From Alphaproteobacteria bacterium (GTDB lineage: Bacteria > Myxococcota_A > UBA796 > GCA-2862545): a DNA stretch of 64,000 nucleotides. The translations under genes were made by a program, and so were the position numbers. This document shows positions 16,545 to 25,895 of this stretch, piece after piece; position 1 is the stretch's first letter, and every line of letters begins with the position of its first letter. The DNA lies in assembly GCA_020632875.1 (NCBI GenBank), contig JACKET010000015.1:1-64000 (forward strand), read 5' to 3'. A model generated the notes under the pieces. It did not search any database. It saw only the letters and a list, made by a program, of their open reading frames with translations, and was not told where the DNA came from.

Positions 16545-16739
16545 TCAGTCGTCCTCGTCGAGGGAGGCCAGCATGCGAGAGGCTTCGCGCACGCAGGAGG
16601 CACAGATCACGGCGTCGTTGCCCTCCACGCCCGGGCGGGAGGGGCCGCCGCAGAAGGAGCAGGGCCGCTCCTCGGGTTCGACTTCCCGGCGACGGACGGT
16701 CCTGCGCACAACGCGGGTCACGATCTTGCGCTCTCCCAT
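16545..16739 (-). CDS. small ClpX-type zinc-finger protein
   Basis: 64 residues from ATG 16739. A basic N-terminus (IVTRVVRRTVRRREVEPEER) leads to PCSFCGGPSRPGVEGNDAVI then CASCVREA: a CxxC-x(n)-CxxC pattern matching the zf-C4_ClpX domain that binds ClpX adaptors and dimerises. It lacks the AAA+ module of ClpX itself. A stand-alone finger of this kind could mimic or modulate ClpX; this is inference. It is divergent from the S1-domain gene at 16803. Confidence 0.7.
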   Translation of the reverse strand: MGERKIVTRVVRRTVRRREVEPEERPCSFCGGPSRPGVEGNDAVICASCVREASRMLASLDEDD

Positions 16740-16802
16740 CGCAGCGTCCTCCTCGATGCACGATACGCCGGCACTCGGCCTTCGGAACGATGGAGGCCCT
16801 CG

Positions 16803-17441
16803 ATGGAGCTGAAGGCAGAACACCGCAAAGCGCTCCTCGCACCAGACGCCAACATCCCTGAGGTGCTCGAACGGATCGTCATGGAGGTCGAAGGAGCCCG
16901 CAACGACGGCGTCGTCGAGCTGGAGTGCCTTCGTGATGGAGGGCTGCGTTTCGTGGGGCTCCTCTGGCGACTCGGGCCTGTGCGGGTCGACCTGATCCTC
17001 GCAGCGCTCACCGTCTTTGAGACTCTGGACAATCGAATCGCCTGGGGCGGAGACTTCCCGACGCGGGATGAGGCGGAACGCGCATGGCGTCGTGGTAGAG
17101 TCTCGGACCTCGCCTGGCGTCGGGAGCTTCGGACGGTGCTCAGTCGGGTCTACGCCCGCGGGGAGATCCTCACCGGCCGTGTCCGTGCACGGCGCGCCTT
17201 CGGGGTGTTCGTGGACCTCCCTGGCAACGTGTACGGACTCGTCGAGATTCCGTGCATGAAGGACTCCGACGAACCGCTCGACCTTTCAGACTACCCGGTC
17301 CCGGGCAAGCGCATCCGCGCCATCGTCCTCGGGCAGAACGGTCGCTGTGTCCAAATGAGCCTTCGGCAGAAGGACTTCGCTGCCTACGCTCCCGAGGACC
17401 TCGAGGGTCCCTCGTGGGATCTCGACGAGGGAACCCAATGA
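16803..17441 (+). CDS. S1 RNA-binding domain protein
   Basis: 212 residues from ATG 16803. Residues about 115-195 are an S1 (OB-fold) domain: GEILTGRVRARRAFGVFVDL, then YGLVEIP and GKRIRAIVLGQNGRCVQMSL. The N-terminal 110 residues are helical, with no known domain. S1 domains bind RNA, often in translation or RNA decay. The stop overlaps the ATG of the next gene (ATGA), which has zinc ribbons; together they form a small operon. Confidence 0.7.
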   Translation: MELKAEHRKALLAPDANIPEVLERIVMEVEGARNDGVVELECLRDGGLRFVGLLWRLGPVRVDLILAALTVFETLDNRIAWGGDFPTRDEAERAWRRGRVSDLAWRRELRTVLSRVYARGEILTGRVRARRAFGVFVDLPGNVYGLVEIPCMKDSDEPLDLSDYPVPGKRIRAIVLGQNGRCVQMSLRQKDFAAYAPEDLEGPSWDLDEGTQ

Positions 17442-18199
17442 GCTCCGCGGACTGGCATGCAGCGTACGAGCACTTCCTCGACGAGCCAGGCGCGTGGCAG
17501 CGCCACGTGGGCTGGGCCCGGAACGACCGGGTTCTGCCGATCTCCACCCGTTGGGACTACGTGTTCGCTGTCGACGCCAACGGTGTGGTCTGGGCCAACC
17601 TCGACGAGGACCTGGGCGGGGAGCTCGACCGCTTCTACCCGGAGCCCCCGGCACAGGTGTGGGTGACGCGACATCGCCAGGAGGCGCTCCTGGACGGCGC
17701 GAAGACGTACCCGTGGCTGCGGGAGTGGGCTGGTGAGCGGCCATTCGATGCGGTGGACTGTCCGAAGTGCGGTGGGAAGGGCCTGCCGGAGCCCTTCATC
17801 TGCGTCTGTGGGAACGCCGGGTGGTTGGCGCCGGAGGAAGCCGTCGCTCTCGGGGAGGACATTCCCCTCCCCGATCACGTTCGCGATTACCTCCTCAATC
17901 ACGGCCGGATGCACCTGGACGACTCGGAGCGAGAGAAGCTGCGCCTGTTGAACCTCGGCGCGACACGTTCGAAGAATTTCGAGCTGCTGCTCAGAAGCGG
18001 AAACGCTGCAACGGTCCTCGAGTCGCTCCTCGAGCAGGGAGAAGACACGTTCTTCGAGGCGATCTGCAGGCGCTTCCTCCGGGAACACGAGCACGAGCTC
18101 ATCACGAACCGGTGCCAGCGCTGCAACGGGCTCTGTCGGACGCCGCGAGCCCGCCAGTGCCGCTGGTGTGGCCACAACTGGCACGATGTGGCGCGATGA
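17438..18199 (+). CDS. hypothetical protein with two zinc ribbons
   Basis: 253 residues from ATG 17438. Two Cys4-type ribbons are visible: CPKCGGKGLPEPFICVCGN around residue 109 and CQRCNGLCRTPRARQCRWCG near the C-terminus. The region between is helical (FELLLRSGNAATVLESLLEQ). It has no signal peptide. No family recognised; nucleic-acid or protein binding is plausible from the ribbons and the coupled S1-domain partner. The stop overlaps the start of the recombinase remnant. Confidence 0.6.
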   Translation: MSSADWHAAYEHFLDEPGAWQRHVGWARNDRVLPISTRWDYVFAVDANGVVWANLDEDLGGELDRFYPEPPAQVWVTRHRQEALLDGAKTYPWLREWAGERPFDAVDCPKCGGKGLPEPFICVCGNAGWLAPEEAVALGEDIPLPDHVRDYLLNHGRMHLDDSEREKLRLLNLGATRSKNFELLLRSGNAATVLESLLEQGEDTFFEAICRRFLREHEHELITNRCQRCNGLCRTPRARQCRWCGHNWHDVAR

Positions 18200-19183
18200 G
18201 GACCTGGAACATCGAGCGCCGCCGGCGCCAGAAGGGCGACTACATGGTGCTCCGCGCCCGCTCCCGGGAGCACGGCGACGGGGTCCTGCCGCTCGGGTAC
18301 GTCTCCGAGGACGCCGCCCAGCGCGCCAAGGAAGCGATGAACGAGGAGGAGGCGGCCGGCACCGTCGCCCGCATCCTGAAGTTCGCCGAGGACGAGCCCG
18401 AAGACGCCGCCGCGTTCCTCACCGGCGATGCGTCCGACCGGGACGCGTTCTCCCCCACTCCAGCCTTCGGGACCTGGTCCATGAAGCGCTACTACGAGGA
18501 GGTGTTCGCGCCCGCCCGCGCGCCCGAGGTCCGCGGGTGGCCGCAGGAGTCCGCGCGCTGGCGCCAGATCCTCTCCGCGCTCGGGGACGTCCGCGTGAAG
18601 GACGTCGATGAGTGGGTGGTCGCGAACTACCTCGAGGGGCTGCGCGCCTCGACGGGGAAGCGCGCCGGGAAGCCGCTGTCGGGCGAACGCGGAAGGCGTG
18701 CATCAAGTCGCTGTTGCTGTTCGCGTACCGGCACCACATCGCAGCGCTCCCCGAGCTCGAGGTGTTCCAGATCAAGGGGTCGACGCGGGTGGTCCAGGAG
18801 GAGTCCGAGCCGCTGACCCTGGACGAGCTCGTCGAGCTGCTGGAGGCGACGGCGAACCCGCAGCACCGGGCGAGGTGGCGCGTGTGCGGAGAGCCGCGCG
18901 CCGGGCTGAGGAAGACGGTGTTCGCGGCGGCGTCGATGCCGCTGACGCCGCTGGTGCTGATCTGCGGACAATGCCTGGAAGAAGGCGGAAATCGAGCGAA
19001 AGCTGCACCCGCGGCTGCTGCGGAAGTCGTTCGCGACGATTGCGTGGTTGCTGGGGATTTCCGCTGGACACGACGCGGCGGATCATGCGGCACGCGGACG
19101 GAAGATGCTGGTGACGGTGTACCAGAAGGTACGGCCGCTCGGATCTGGTGGCGATGGTGGAGGCGTTCGACTTTGAGCGGTGA
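18196..19183 (+). pseudogene. tyrosine recombinase (phage integrase) remnant
   Basis: Starts ATG 18196 (RTWNIERRRRQKGDYMVLRA), with an N-terminal SAM-like core-binding domain (FGTWSMKRYYEEVFAPARAP; LSALGDVRVKDVDEWVVANY). A missing G in a GGG run near 18680 shifts the frame into RTRKACIKSLLLFAYRHHIA. The catalytic domain is incomplete. The final segment, spread over frames, reads HPRLLRKSFATIAWLLGI, then RRIMRHADGR, MLVTVYQK and SDLVAMVEAFDFER, which holds the HxLR and distal H regions and the Tyr in VYQK. The section between LVLI and KKAEIERKL appears deleted, so this copy is probably dead. It is evidence of a past mobile element. Confidence 0.75.
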
Positions 19184-19598
19184 TCTGTCGGAGTTGGCGT
19201 ACCTGTGGGACGGAAGCGACCCGGGCTGGGTGCTTCATCGGGTCGACCACTTCGAGTTCACGGTTGTGGTGAGCGTGCCCGTGGTGAATGCGCGAGTGCT
19301 GGCGACCCTCCGGCGTGTCTTGTGGGGATTGCGCGATCGCCGACCGGCCGAGGTCCGACAAGCGCTCTCCCGGGGCGAGTATCGCGTGGCCCACCTCGGT
19401 CACATCGCTCACCGTCAGCTCTGCGAGACGCTGGAAGCGGCCGGCGTCGCCTTTCACTCGGAGGTGGTCGACCTCGGAGGCTACCTGCCGGTCAAGGATG
19501 GGACGGCGTTGCTGATCGAGGACGAGAAGCTGGGGCGGGAGGTCGCGGAGCGGATGTTGGCCGCAGGCGTGCCCGTCTTGGAGGTCCATGTGGACTGA
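19173..19598 (+). CDS. hypothetical protein
   Basis: 141 residues from TTG 19173, overlapping the recombinase stop by 11 bases. It is alpha/beta, with FEFTVVVSVPVVNARVLATL, then RPAEVRQALSRGEYRVAHLG and a final GREVAERMLAAGVPVLEVHV. The 'valine-rich strand, then RQAL...LEAAGV' arrangement is vaguely like the ribosomal L7/L12 C-terminal fold, but I would not name it. Its 3' end overlaps the minus-strand frame 19481-20011. Confidence 0.5.
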   Translation: MSGDLSELAYLWDGSDPGWVLHRVDHFEFTVVVSVPVVNARVLATLRRVLWGLRDRRPAEVRQALSRGEYRVAHLGHIAHRQLCETLEAAGVAFHSEVVDLGGYLPVKDGTALLIEDEKLGREVAERMLAAGVPVLEVHVD

Positions 19599-20011
19599 CC
19601 GGACCCTCCGGGCTGGTCCCCGACGGCTTCACCTTTCGATACTGCGGTAGGGACGTGTTCTCGCCCGCGCCCACTCATGTTGTGCGGCCGCATCGGGGCG
19701 CGACGCCCGAGAACACCATTCGGAATCCCCTCCCGTCGCCCCTCCAGGTGACCATTTCCGAGCGCCCGCCCCGGGTCGTCCAGACGCATCCATACGAGTA
19801 GGCGAAGATGCCCTTCAACCGCCGTACCTCCGGGAGCCAGTCCGCCCCTCCGGGACCGACGAGGCTCGTATTGCCCGTCCAGAAAGGACCATGTCCATCC
19901 GCGTTCCAGGAAATGGTCCAGCTCGATGTCGACGCCCGGCTCGCGAATGAGATCGACGTGCGCAGAGACCAAGAGGATCAGCTCGTCCAGAGTCTGCATC
20001 AGAACGTTCAT
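19481..20011 (-). CDS. hypothetical protein, frame doubtful beyond N-terminus
   Basis: The first 50 residues from ATG 20011 (NVLMQTLDELILLVSAHVDL, then DIELDHFLERGWTWSFLDGQ) look coding and follow the nuclease gene by 24 bp. After that the frame turns Arg/Gly-rich, ends antisense to the 19173 gene, and is probably wrong. The real gene is likely shorter or frameshifted near 19860. A downstream accessory cistron of the McrB-like operon is possible. Function unknown. Confidence 0.35.
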   Translation of the reverse strand: MNVLMQTLDELILLVSAHVDLIREPGVDIELDHFLERGWTWSFLDGQYEPRRSRRGGLAPGGTAVEGHLRLLVWMRLDDPGRALGNGHLEGRREGIPNGVLGRRAPMRPHNMSGRGREHVPTAVSKGEAVGDQPGGSGQSTWTSKTGTPAANIRSATSRPSFSSSISNAVPSLTGR

Positions 20012-20035
20012 AGTCATCGGTCCGGTCCCGGACCA

Positions 20036-21320
20036 TCACGGTCCTACGCGCCTGATCCGGGGCCCTCGCGAACGCGGCGAGGAGCGCTTCGTCGCGGCTC
20101 TGCGGCTCGCCCGACTCAGAAGGCCCTCCAGGAGCCCATCGACCACCAGCGAAGATGGCCACTCCGGCCAGCCGACCACAACCACATCGTCACCGGGACG
20201 CACTTCCACCGGTGAATCCCGGGAAACCACCAGCACCGCTTTCGGCCAACCGATCAGAAGGTCCCGGTACTCCCACCGGTAGAGGAGAGCTTCCTCCAGC
20301 CCCTTGATGAGGTAGCCCGTGTCGTCGGACAGCTTCACCTCGCCGACGACCGCCCGGACGGGATGACCCGGAATGCGCACCACCACGGTGAAATCCGGAC
20401 GGGCGCGCCCACCTCCGAAATACCGCGACACCAGCTGGTCCCGTTCTCCCGCGTTGAGCTCCGCCTGGTTGTAGAACACCTCGACCCGAGCCCCGCTGGG
20501 ATGGACGAATCGCGCGATCTCTTTTCGCTTCCGGTGCACGACGGTCCGCTCGAGCCTCCACGGAGCCGGAAGCGCACTCTCGAGCGCTTCGATGAGCCGG
20601 AAGACCACCGCCAGCTCGAAGCGGGTGGGCCCATCCACGGGAGCCAGTGCCCCCTCAGCCAGGAGCCGCGCGTTGTGTTCCAGCTCATCCCGGTCGAAAG
20701 CCGTCAAGCGCAGGAACAGATCCGCGGCCCGTCCGTAGCAGGGGTGCCGCGCAGCCTTGGCTGCTGCCACCTCGAATGCGGCACAAGGCTCATCGGGCAC
20801 CTCACGGAGCACGGTCGACCAGAGAAGGTGCCGCAGCCGCGTGGCCACACCGCCGAGCTCCGCGCCCCAGCCCTTGGCTCCCAGGACTCCACCCGCGGAG
20901 AGCAGCTCGAGAATCGCCAACAGTCGCCGCACGGTCGCGCGGACGAGCACGTTCTCCGGCAGGTCAGACTGCCGAAGTCGCTCGCGCGTCACGAAGTGAA
21001 CCGGATCCCCGCGAGCCGGTACGGAAGCGTCCTCCCGACATCCAGGCGACCTTGAATCCCCTGACCCAGACCTTTACGCGGCGGTCGGTGCGAGAGGCAG
21101 CCGCGCCGCGCAGGTCCGGAAGGTCGTGGTGGGCCAGCCAGTCCAGCGACTCCTGGTTCGCCCGACACGAAGGCCGATGCCTTCAGCAGATCGAACAGCG
21201 CAGCCGTGCCGCAGAAGCGCTGCAGGACCCGACGCGCAACCTCCGTCGAGACGGCCTTCCGCTCGGCGCTCGGCAGGAGGTAGCCGGGAACCGGGTCTCC
21301 AGGTAGGCCTCCCACTCCAC
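20036..21320 (-). pseudogene. DUF2357 / PD-(D/E)XK nuclease (McrC-like partner), frameshifted N-terminus
   Basis: Starts GTG 21320 (EWEAYLETR), one base after the stop of the McrB-like gene. Pieces in other frames follow: LPSAERKAVSTEVARRVLQR, NQESLDWLAHHDLPDLRG and DPVHFVTRERLRQSDLPENV. The last, with LVRATVRRLLAILELL, is the DUF2357 'DxPENRFVK' signature. From 20992 the frame is intact: SRYFGGGRARPDFTVVV and VVGEVKLSDDTGYLIKGLEE give the D...E-x-K core of a PD-(D/E)XK nuclease (PDDEXK_7, PF04411). Such proteins pair with McrB-like ATPases and are thought to cut modified DNA. Three or four shifts affect only the first 330 bp. Confidence 0.75.
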
Positions 21321-21321
21321 G

Positions 21322-23708
21322 TCAGTCCTCGGGGAGCTGGATGTGAGGGAACAAGGAGTCCCAGCGCTCCTGGAACGCGCGCCTCCCCTCCTCCGAGCAC
21401 CATCCCTCGAGGACTGCCACGATGGTCCTCCAGCAGTACTCCGCACCCACCTGATCGAGGCCTTCGAGCTGGGGCAGCAGGTACATGCCGACCGCTTCGG
21501 CCACGGCATCACCGCCGGCCTGTCGACGCCGCAGGTAGCGGACCATGTCGAGCGACGACGGCGGGACCCACCTCGCGGTGCTTCAGAATCCCGTCGCGGC
21601 TGAAAAGGCGCCGGAGACGCTGCACGTCGCTGGCCGGCAGTTCCGGGTCGAGCCACTGCTTCTGCGCGTCGTGTTCGATGAGGGCCCGTACACGGCATCC
21701 TCAGGTGCACCGAGGTGGATGATCGCCGAACCGCCTCTGCACCGCGTAGCTCCAGGCGAAACAGGGAGGTCTTGTCCCAGGTGTTCATGGTCGCGATGAG
21801 GCGGAACGTTCGGGGAACGCGATAGCTGCGGTGCTCTTCTGGAGCCGATGGAGACGGGTTCGTCGTTGTCTCCCAGGAACGGGTGTCGATCCCTTCCGGC
21901 GAGTACCGTCATGAGCTCGCCGAAGGACCGATCGATGTCCGCGCGGTTCAGCTCGTCGATCAGCAGCCACTGCCGAGCCGCGAGCGCACGGAGAAACACA
22001 CCCGGGCGGAACCTCAGCGTGCCGTCCTTCTGCAGGGTGTAGCCCCGATTGTCTCGAACGTGGTCCAGTCGGCACTCGCAGTCGCCGTGAACAGACCTTC
22101 GATGTACGCCTCGGTGGTCGCCGCTGCCGCCAACTTGTACGCGAGGTCGGTCTTCCCCGTCCCCGGCGGCCCCACGAGGAGCAGGTGCTTGCCGGCGGAC
22201 AGAGCCGCAGCGCACTGCCCGGCGATGGACTCGGGGATCCGCAACTCGCCGAGATGCTGAAGGACGTGGGACAGCTCCAGATCGAGACGAGGAGCCGAGG
22301 CCGTGAGAACGGCGTCCTCCGACACCCCTTCCGTACCCGCGCCTTGCCCAGCGCCTTCCGATGGCATTGGTTCCGGCGGAGCAGGCAGTCCCTCCACCCG
22401 CTCGCGGATCTCCGCCACCTCAGCGGCGTGCGCTTCCAACAGCTCACGACCGAAAGGCGTCAAAATGTCCCCTTCTGGAGTGCGATCCGTCGCCCCCACC
22501 GAGAGCATCCAGGCCTGCCTGAACAGCACTTGGGCATCCGTCTGCCAGTCGGTCGCGAGTAGAGAACGTTGAGGGCCCAGCGCAGATCCGAAGTGACCCG
22601 AATCCCGCTGTCGAGGGCCACCAGCAGCTCAGCATCCCTTGGTAGTGCTCGTTCAGAAGCTCGAAAACTCGCACCATCGACCAGTTGGCGACAAGGTCGG
22701 ACCCAACGTCCGTCAGTGACAGTTGGTCCGCGCTGACCTCCATGAGCCCGAGGTTGACGAGCATCCGCCAATACCCGCGGACGTTGGTTTCCCCCTGTGC
22801 GTCGTAGCGCTGGTCCATCAAGTCCCGGAAGTCGTCGGGCGTCCGTTGTGATTCCTGAATCCACTCCAGCAGCTCGCGGAGCGTGATGGCGTAGTTCCGG
22901 TAGCCACCCGGAAGCGTGTGGATCCCGGCGAGCTTTCGACTCGAGGCAACGGCCGGGACCTCGGTCGGCTCCTTCAGTACGTAGGGTGCCGTGCCGGTCC
23001 AGGCCGGTTCGTCCCGTGCCTGAAACGGGAGCTTCAAGACGATGAGCATGGCCAGACGCCGCCACGCCCCTGCGGGCGACGGCTCGACCTCGCCGGTCGG
23101 TACGTGAACCCGACCCAGCACCACGAACTTCGGACTGACCTTCGGCAACCCCGAAGCATTGACGAGGTTGATCAACTGGTTCGAATAGGCCTTGCCGTGG
23201 GTTCGCCAATCCTCCCCATTTCTGGCGTTCAGTCCCGCGTAGCCCTGGATCATCCCCACATCGCCATCCTCGACATCCAGGAGGAAGCGCGGAACGGTGA
23301 CCCACACCACTTCACGATTCGTTGTGGCCATCGCCTTCAGGCCACAGAGGTGCCGCCACTTCGGATCCGACACGCTCCAGAAGGACGCCGTCACCTCCAC
23401 CTTCGCCTTTCCGCCCTCCCACTCGATGTGAAGGCTGACGCCTGCGGGCCAGGGCCCGTCGGCTTCTTCATCGAGGACCTTCGAGGTGGCCTCGGCCAGT
23501 TCGGTTGGGGGTGTCGTTCGATGGAGAGCCGGTAGTGCGTTCCCGCGACTTCGAACTCAAAGCCCTCAGCTGCATCGAGGATGTTTCGCACCGCAGCGAG
23601 TCCAATGCTGTTGGCGTCGGGTCGGGCCAAGGGCACCTCCGGGTGGGGAGACTGGGATCTCCAGGAGGCTGGGGAGACTCGATTCACGTTGAGCGTGTGG
23701 ATGCTCAT
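21322..23708 (-). pseudogene. McrB-like AAA+ ATPase of a type IV-like restriction system, frameshifted
   Basis: Starts ATG 23708 (SIHTLNVNRVSPASWRSQ). The N-terminal recognition part (EVTASFWSVSDPKWRHLCGL to about 22640) is intact over 250 residues and precedes LELSHVLQHLGELRIPES. The AAA+ motor has Walker A GKHLLLVGPPGTGKTDLAYK and the McrB-type Walker B WLLIDELNRADIDRSFGELM, then RLIATMNTWDKTSLF-like sensor sequence. The C-terminus is LLPQLEGLDQVGAEYCWRTI, ending PHIQLPED at 21322. About seven frame changes are needed for some 795 codons. McrB proteins translocate DNA, often with GTP; the substrate here is unknown. It is coupled to the nuclease downstream. Confidence 0.75.
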
Positions 23709-23884
23709 GGTCCGGCTTCTCCGCGTCTCGGGAACGTGACGATGGCCTTGTCTTTCTTCGAGAGCGTGGCCGCCAGAGCCTCGCGGATGGCCTTCCACCT
23801 ACGCGCGCGGCAGTCACCATATGGCGAAGGCGCCCCTCCTCCTCTGTGAAACGCCTCGAATCGTTGCGTTTTCGGACTTCGTGA
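23705..23884 (-). CDS. 3' end of a possible small gene upstream of the McrB-like gene
   Basis: A minus-strand frame reading QRFEAFHRGGGAPSPYGDCR, then RRWKAIREALAATLSKKDKA and IVTFPRRGEAGP, ends in a TGA that overlaps the ATG of the McrB-like gene (ATGA). The sequence looks coding, but I find no start codon in frame, so it may be truncated or frameshifted. If real, it is the first cistron of the restriction-like operon. Confidence 0.35.
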   Translation of the reverse strand, partial: SRSPKTQRFEAFHRGGGAPSPYGDCRARRWKAIREALAATLSKKDKAIVTFPRRGEAGP

Positions 23885-23949
23885 ACGCCGCGCACGGGCA
23901 CCGACAGGATGCTCTTGACCCAGGTCACCGCCAACCCGATGATGCCGGA

Positions 23950-25895
23950 ATGCGTACCTTCAGATTCCGTTTCGCCCTCGCCCTCGCCCTCTCCGCTTGC
24001 GCCTCTGAGCCTGATCTGGGCCAGCCAGCACGTCCGAAGCCAGGCCGCTCGACGTACCGCCCGGCACCGAGCCGAGCTCGGAGTCTCCAGACCCGCTGGA
24101 GCCGAGAGGATCGTGCCCGTCTTCGCGCTCATCCCGACGGGACCGGACGAAGCACGGATGTTGTGGGTCCCGTGGCCGGTCGCTGGCGTGGAGTACCGCG
24201 TCGAGCGACGAGCGACGCCCGAATCTGCATGGGAACTGGCCGAAGCCTCGGTTTCGGCTGACGCGGCTCTCGCGACGGGACTGGAGCCCGACGACGAGCT
24301 TCGAGTCGCTGCATTCCTGGAGGTCGGCGACTCGGCCAATCCATCGGAATGCACTTCGCTCCCCACTACAGCAGCGCCGGACTCACTTCTCAGGCGCACC
24401 GTCGTCGATGGTCGTGGGCTCGACTGGCAGGTCACGCCCGACGAGGTTTCGGGGTCAGGGGCCGCTCCCACGCGGGCGATCTCCTCGTCCTGCCCATCGA
24501 ATTCGGGCGTACTGGGGAAGTCCGGGAAGTGGCCTCCGCACTTCCGACCGCGTCGGGGTGGCGCGCAGAGACTCGGCCCTTCAGAACCTCCAAGCGCGCC
24601 ACAGATGGGTCACCGGCGTGAGGCCGCGGTCCGAGGCGCTGCAACGCTGAACATGTCCCTCGACGGGATCCCACGCTCGGCCCTCATCCCCGCCAGAGAC
24701 GGCTTGGTGGGGTACTGCTCGAAGTCAGGTTGGGGGTGCCTCGAGATCTCGAGCGCGGACGTTCCTCCCGCCGTCGAGGCCCAGCCCGATCAGCGCACCA
24801 CCACCGACTGGTACGACTTCGGCCTCACGCTCGACATCGAACCGCCCCTCGCTCAGAACGGCCTTGTCATCGGCGCGTCGGCGGGCGGCGGTGTCGAGCT
24901 CCAGCTCGAGTATGAGACCGAGGGTTGGTTCGTCCCGACGCTGTCCCGAATCGCAGCTCGCGCGAGGCCGTACGTTGGCGGCCAGGTCTACGCGACCATC
25001 GACACCACGTCGACGCGCATTGTGATGGAAGATCCGGTCTACACGACACCCCAGATCATCATCTACACCGCGACTCTGGCGTCCGTGACCACCGACTTCG
25101 ACCTCTCCGCGGTCGTCGACTTCCGAGCCGACGGCCCGGTGTCTGGCCAATGGCTGGGTCAGATCGGGTACTCCCGGACCTTCGAGGTCGGCTACAACGG
25201 TCAGTTCTACGGGCCGCAGGTCGTCGCCGACACGCCGGTGCTCCTCGTGACACCCGAGTTCGGCGACGGGTCGAGCGCTGACCTCTGGTTCGGTTGGCGC
25301 GCGGACGCGAACCTCAACCTCGACGTGCTGGGAGTGAACCTCGCCACAGCGAGCCTCTCGCCCACCGCCGGCACCGTGTTCGTCCACAGATCCACACCCG
25401 GAGCACCCTGCAACCATCCCGTCTCGCTGGCTCACGCCAGAGTGGATCTGGGCGCCAAGCTCGAGGCCAATCTGGATCTCCCCGGGCTCCTTCCTCGACA
25501 AGCCGTTCCATCTCACAGACAAGCGGATTCCGGTCCTCACGTGGGGCCATGCTCGGGACTTTTCAGCCGCTCCCCGACTGTCCAATGGCACCGCGCCCTT
25601 CGACTTCCGCCTCCGCCCGATGCCAGAACCGACGGGTCCCCAAGACCTCGTGGCTCTGAGCGGCGACATCGACCCAGCAGACCCCGCCCTGTTCGAGCTC
25701 TTCGTGGAGGGAACGCCGCGCTCGGCCAGCGTCTCGATCGAGGCAGGCCGGTATCGACTCCAGCCCTCCGCGCCTCTCTCTGTGGGGCAGAGGAATCTGG
25801 CGCTCTGGCTCCCTGACGACGACTTCTCACCCACAGCGCTATTCGGCGCCCCGGGCCAGTGCGTGACCACCTCCATCGTCGTGGAGGCGCCATGA
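23950..25895 (+). pseudogene. large beta-rich lipoprotein with several frameshifts
   Basis: Starts ATG 23950 with a lipoprotein signal (RTFRFRFALALALSACASEP; lipobox LSAC). Pieces in different frames follow: ARMLWVPWPVAGVEYRVERR, LVLPIEFGRTGEVREVASAL, and a long intact beta-rich stretch at about 24760-25390 (YDFGLTLDIEPPLAQNGLVI; DFDLSAVVDFRADGPVSGQW). The final frame ends GAPGQCVTTSIVVEAP at 25895. Read through, it is about 645 residues, probably anchored at the outer membrane or exported. The stop overlaps the ATG of the LDLa-repeat lipoprotein (ATGA), so the two form an operon. No family recognised. Confidence 0.65.
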
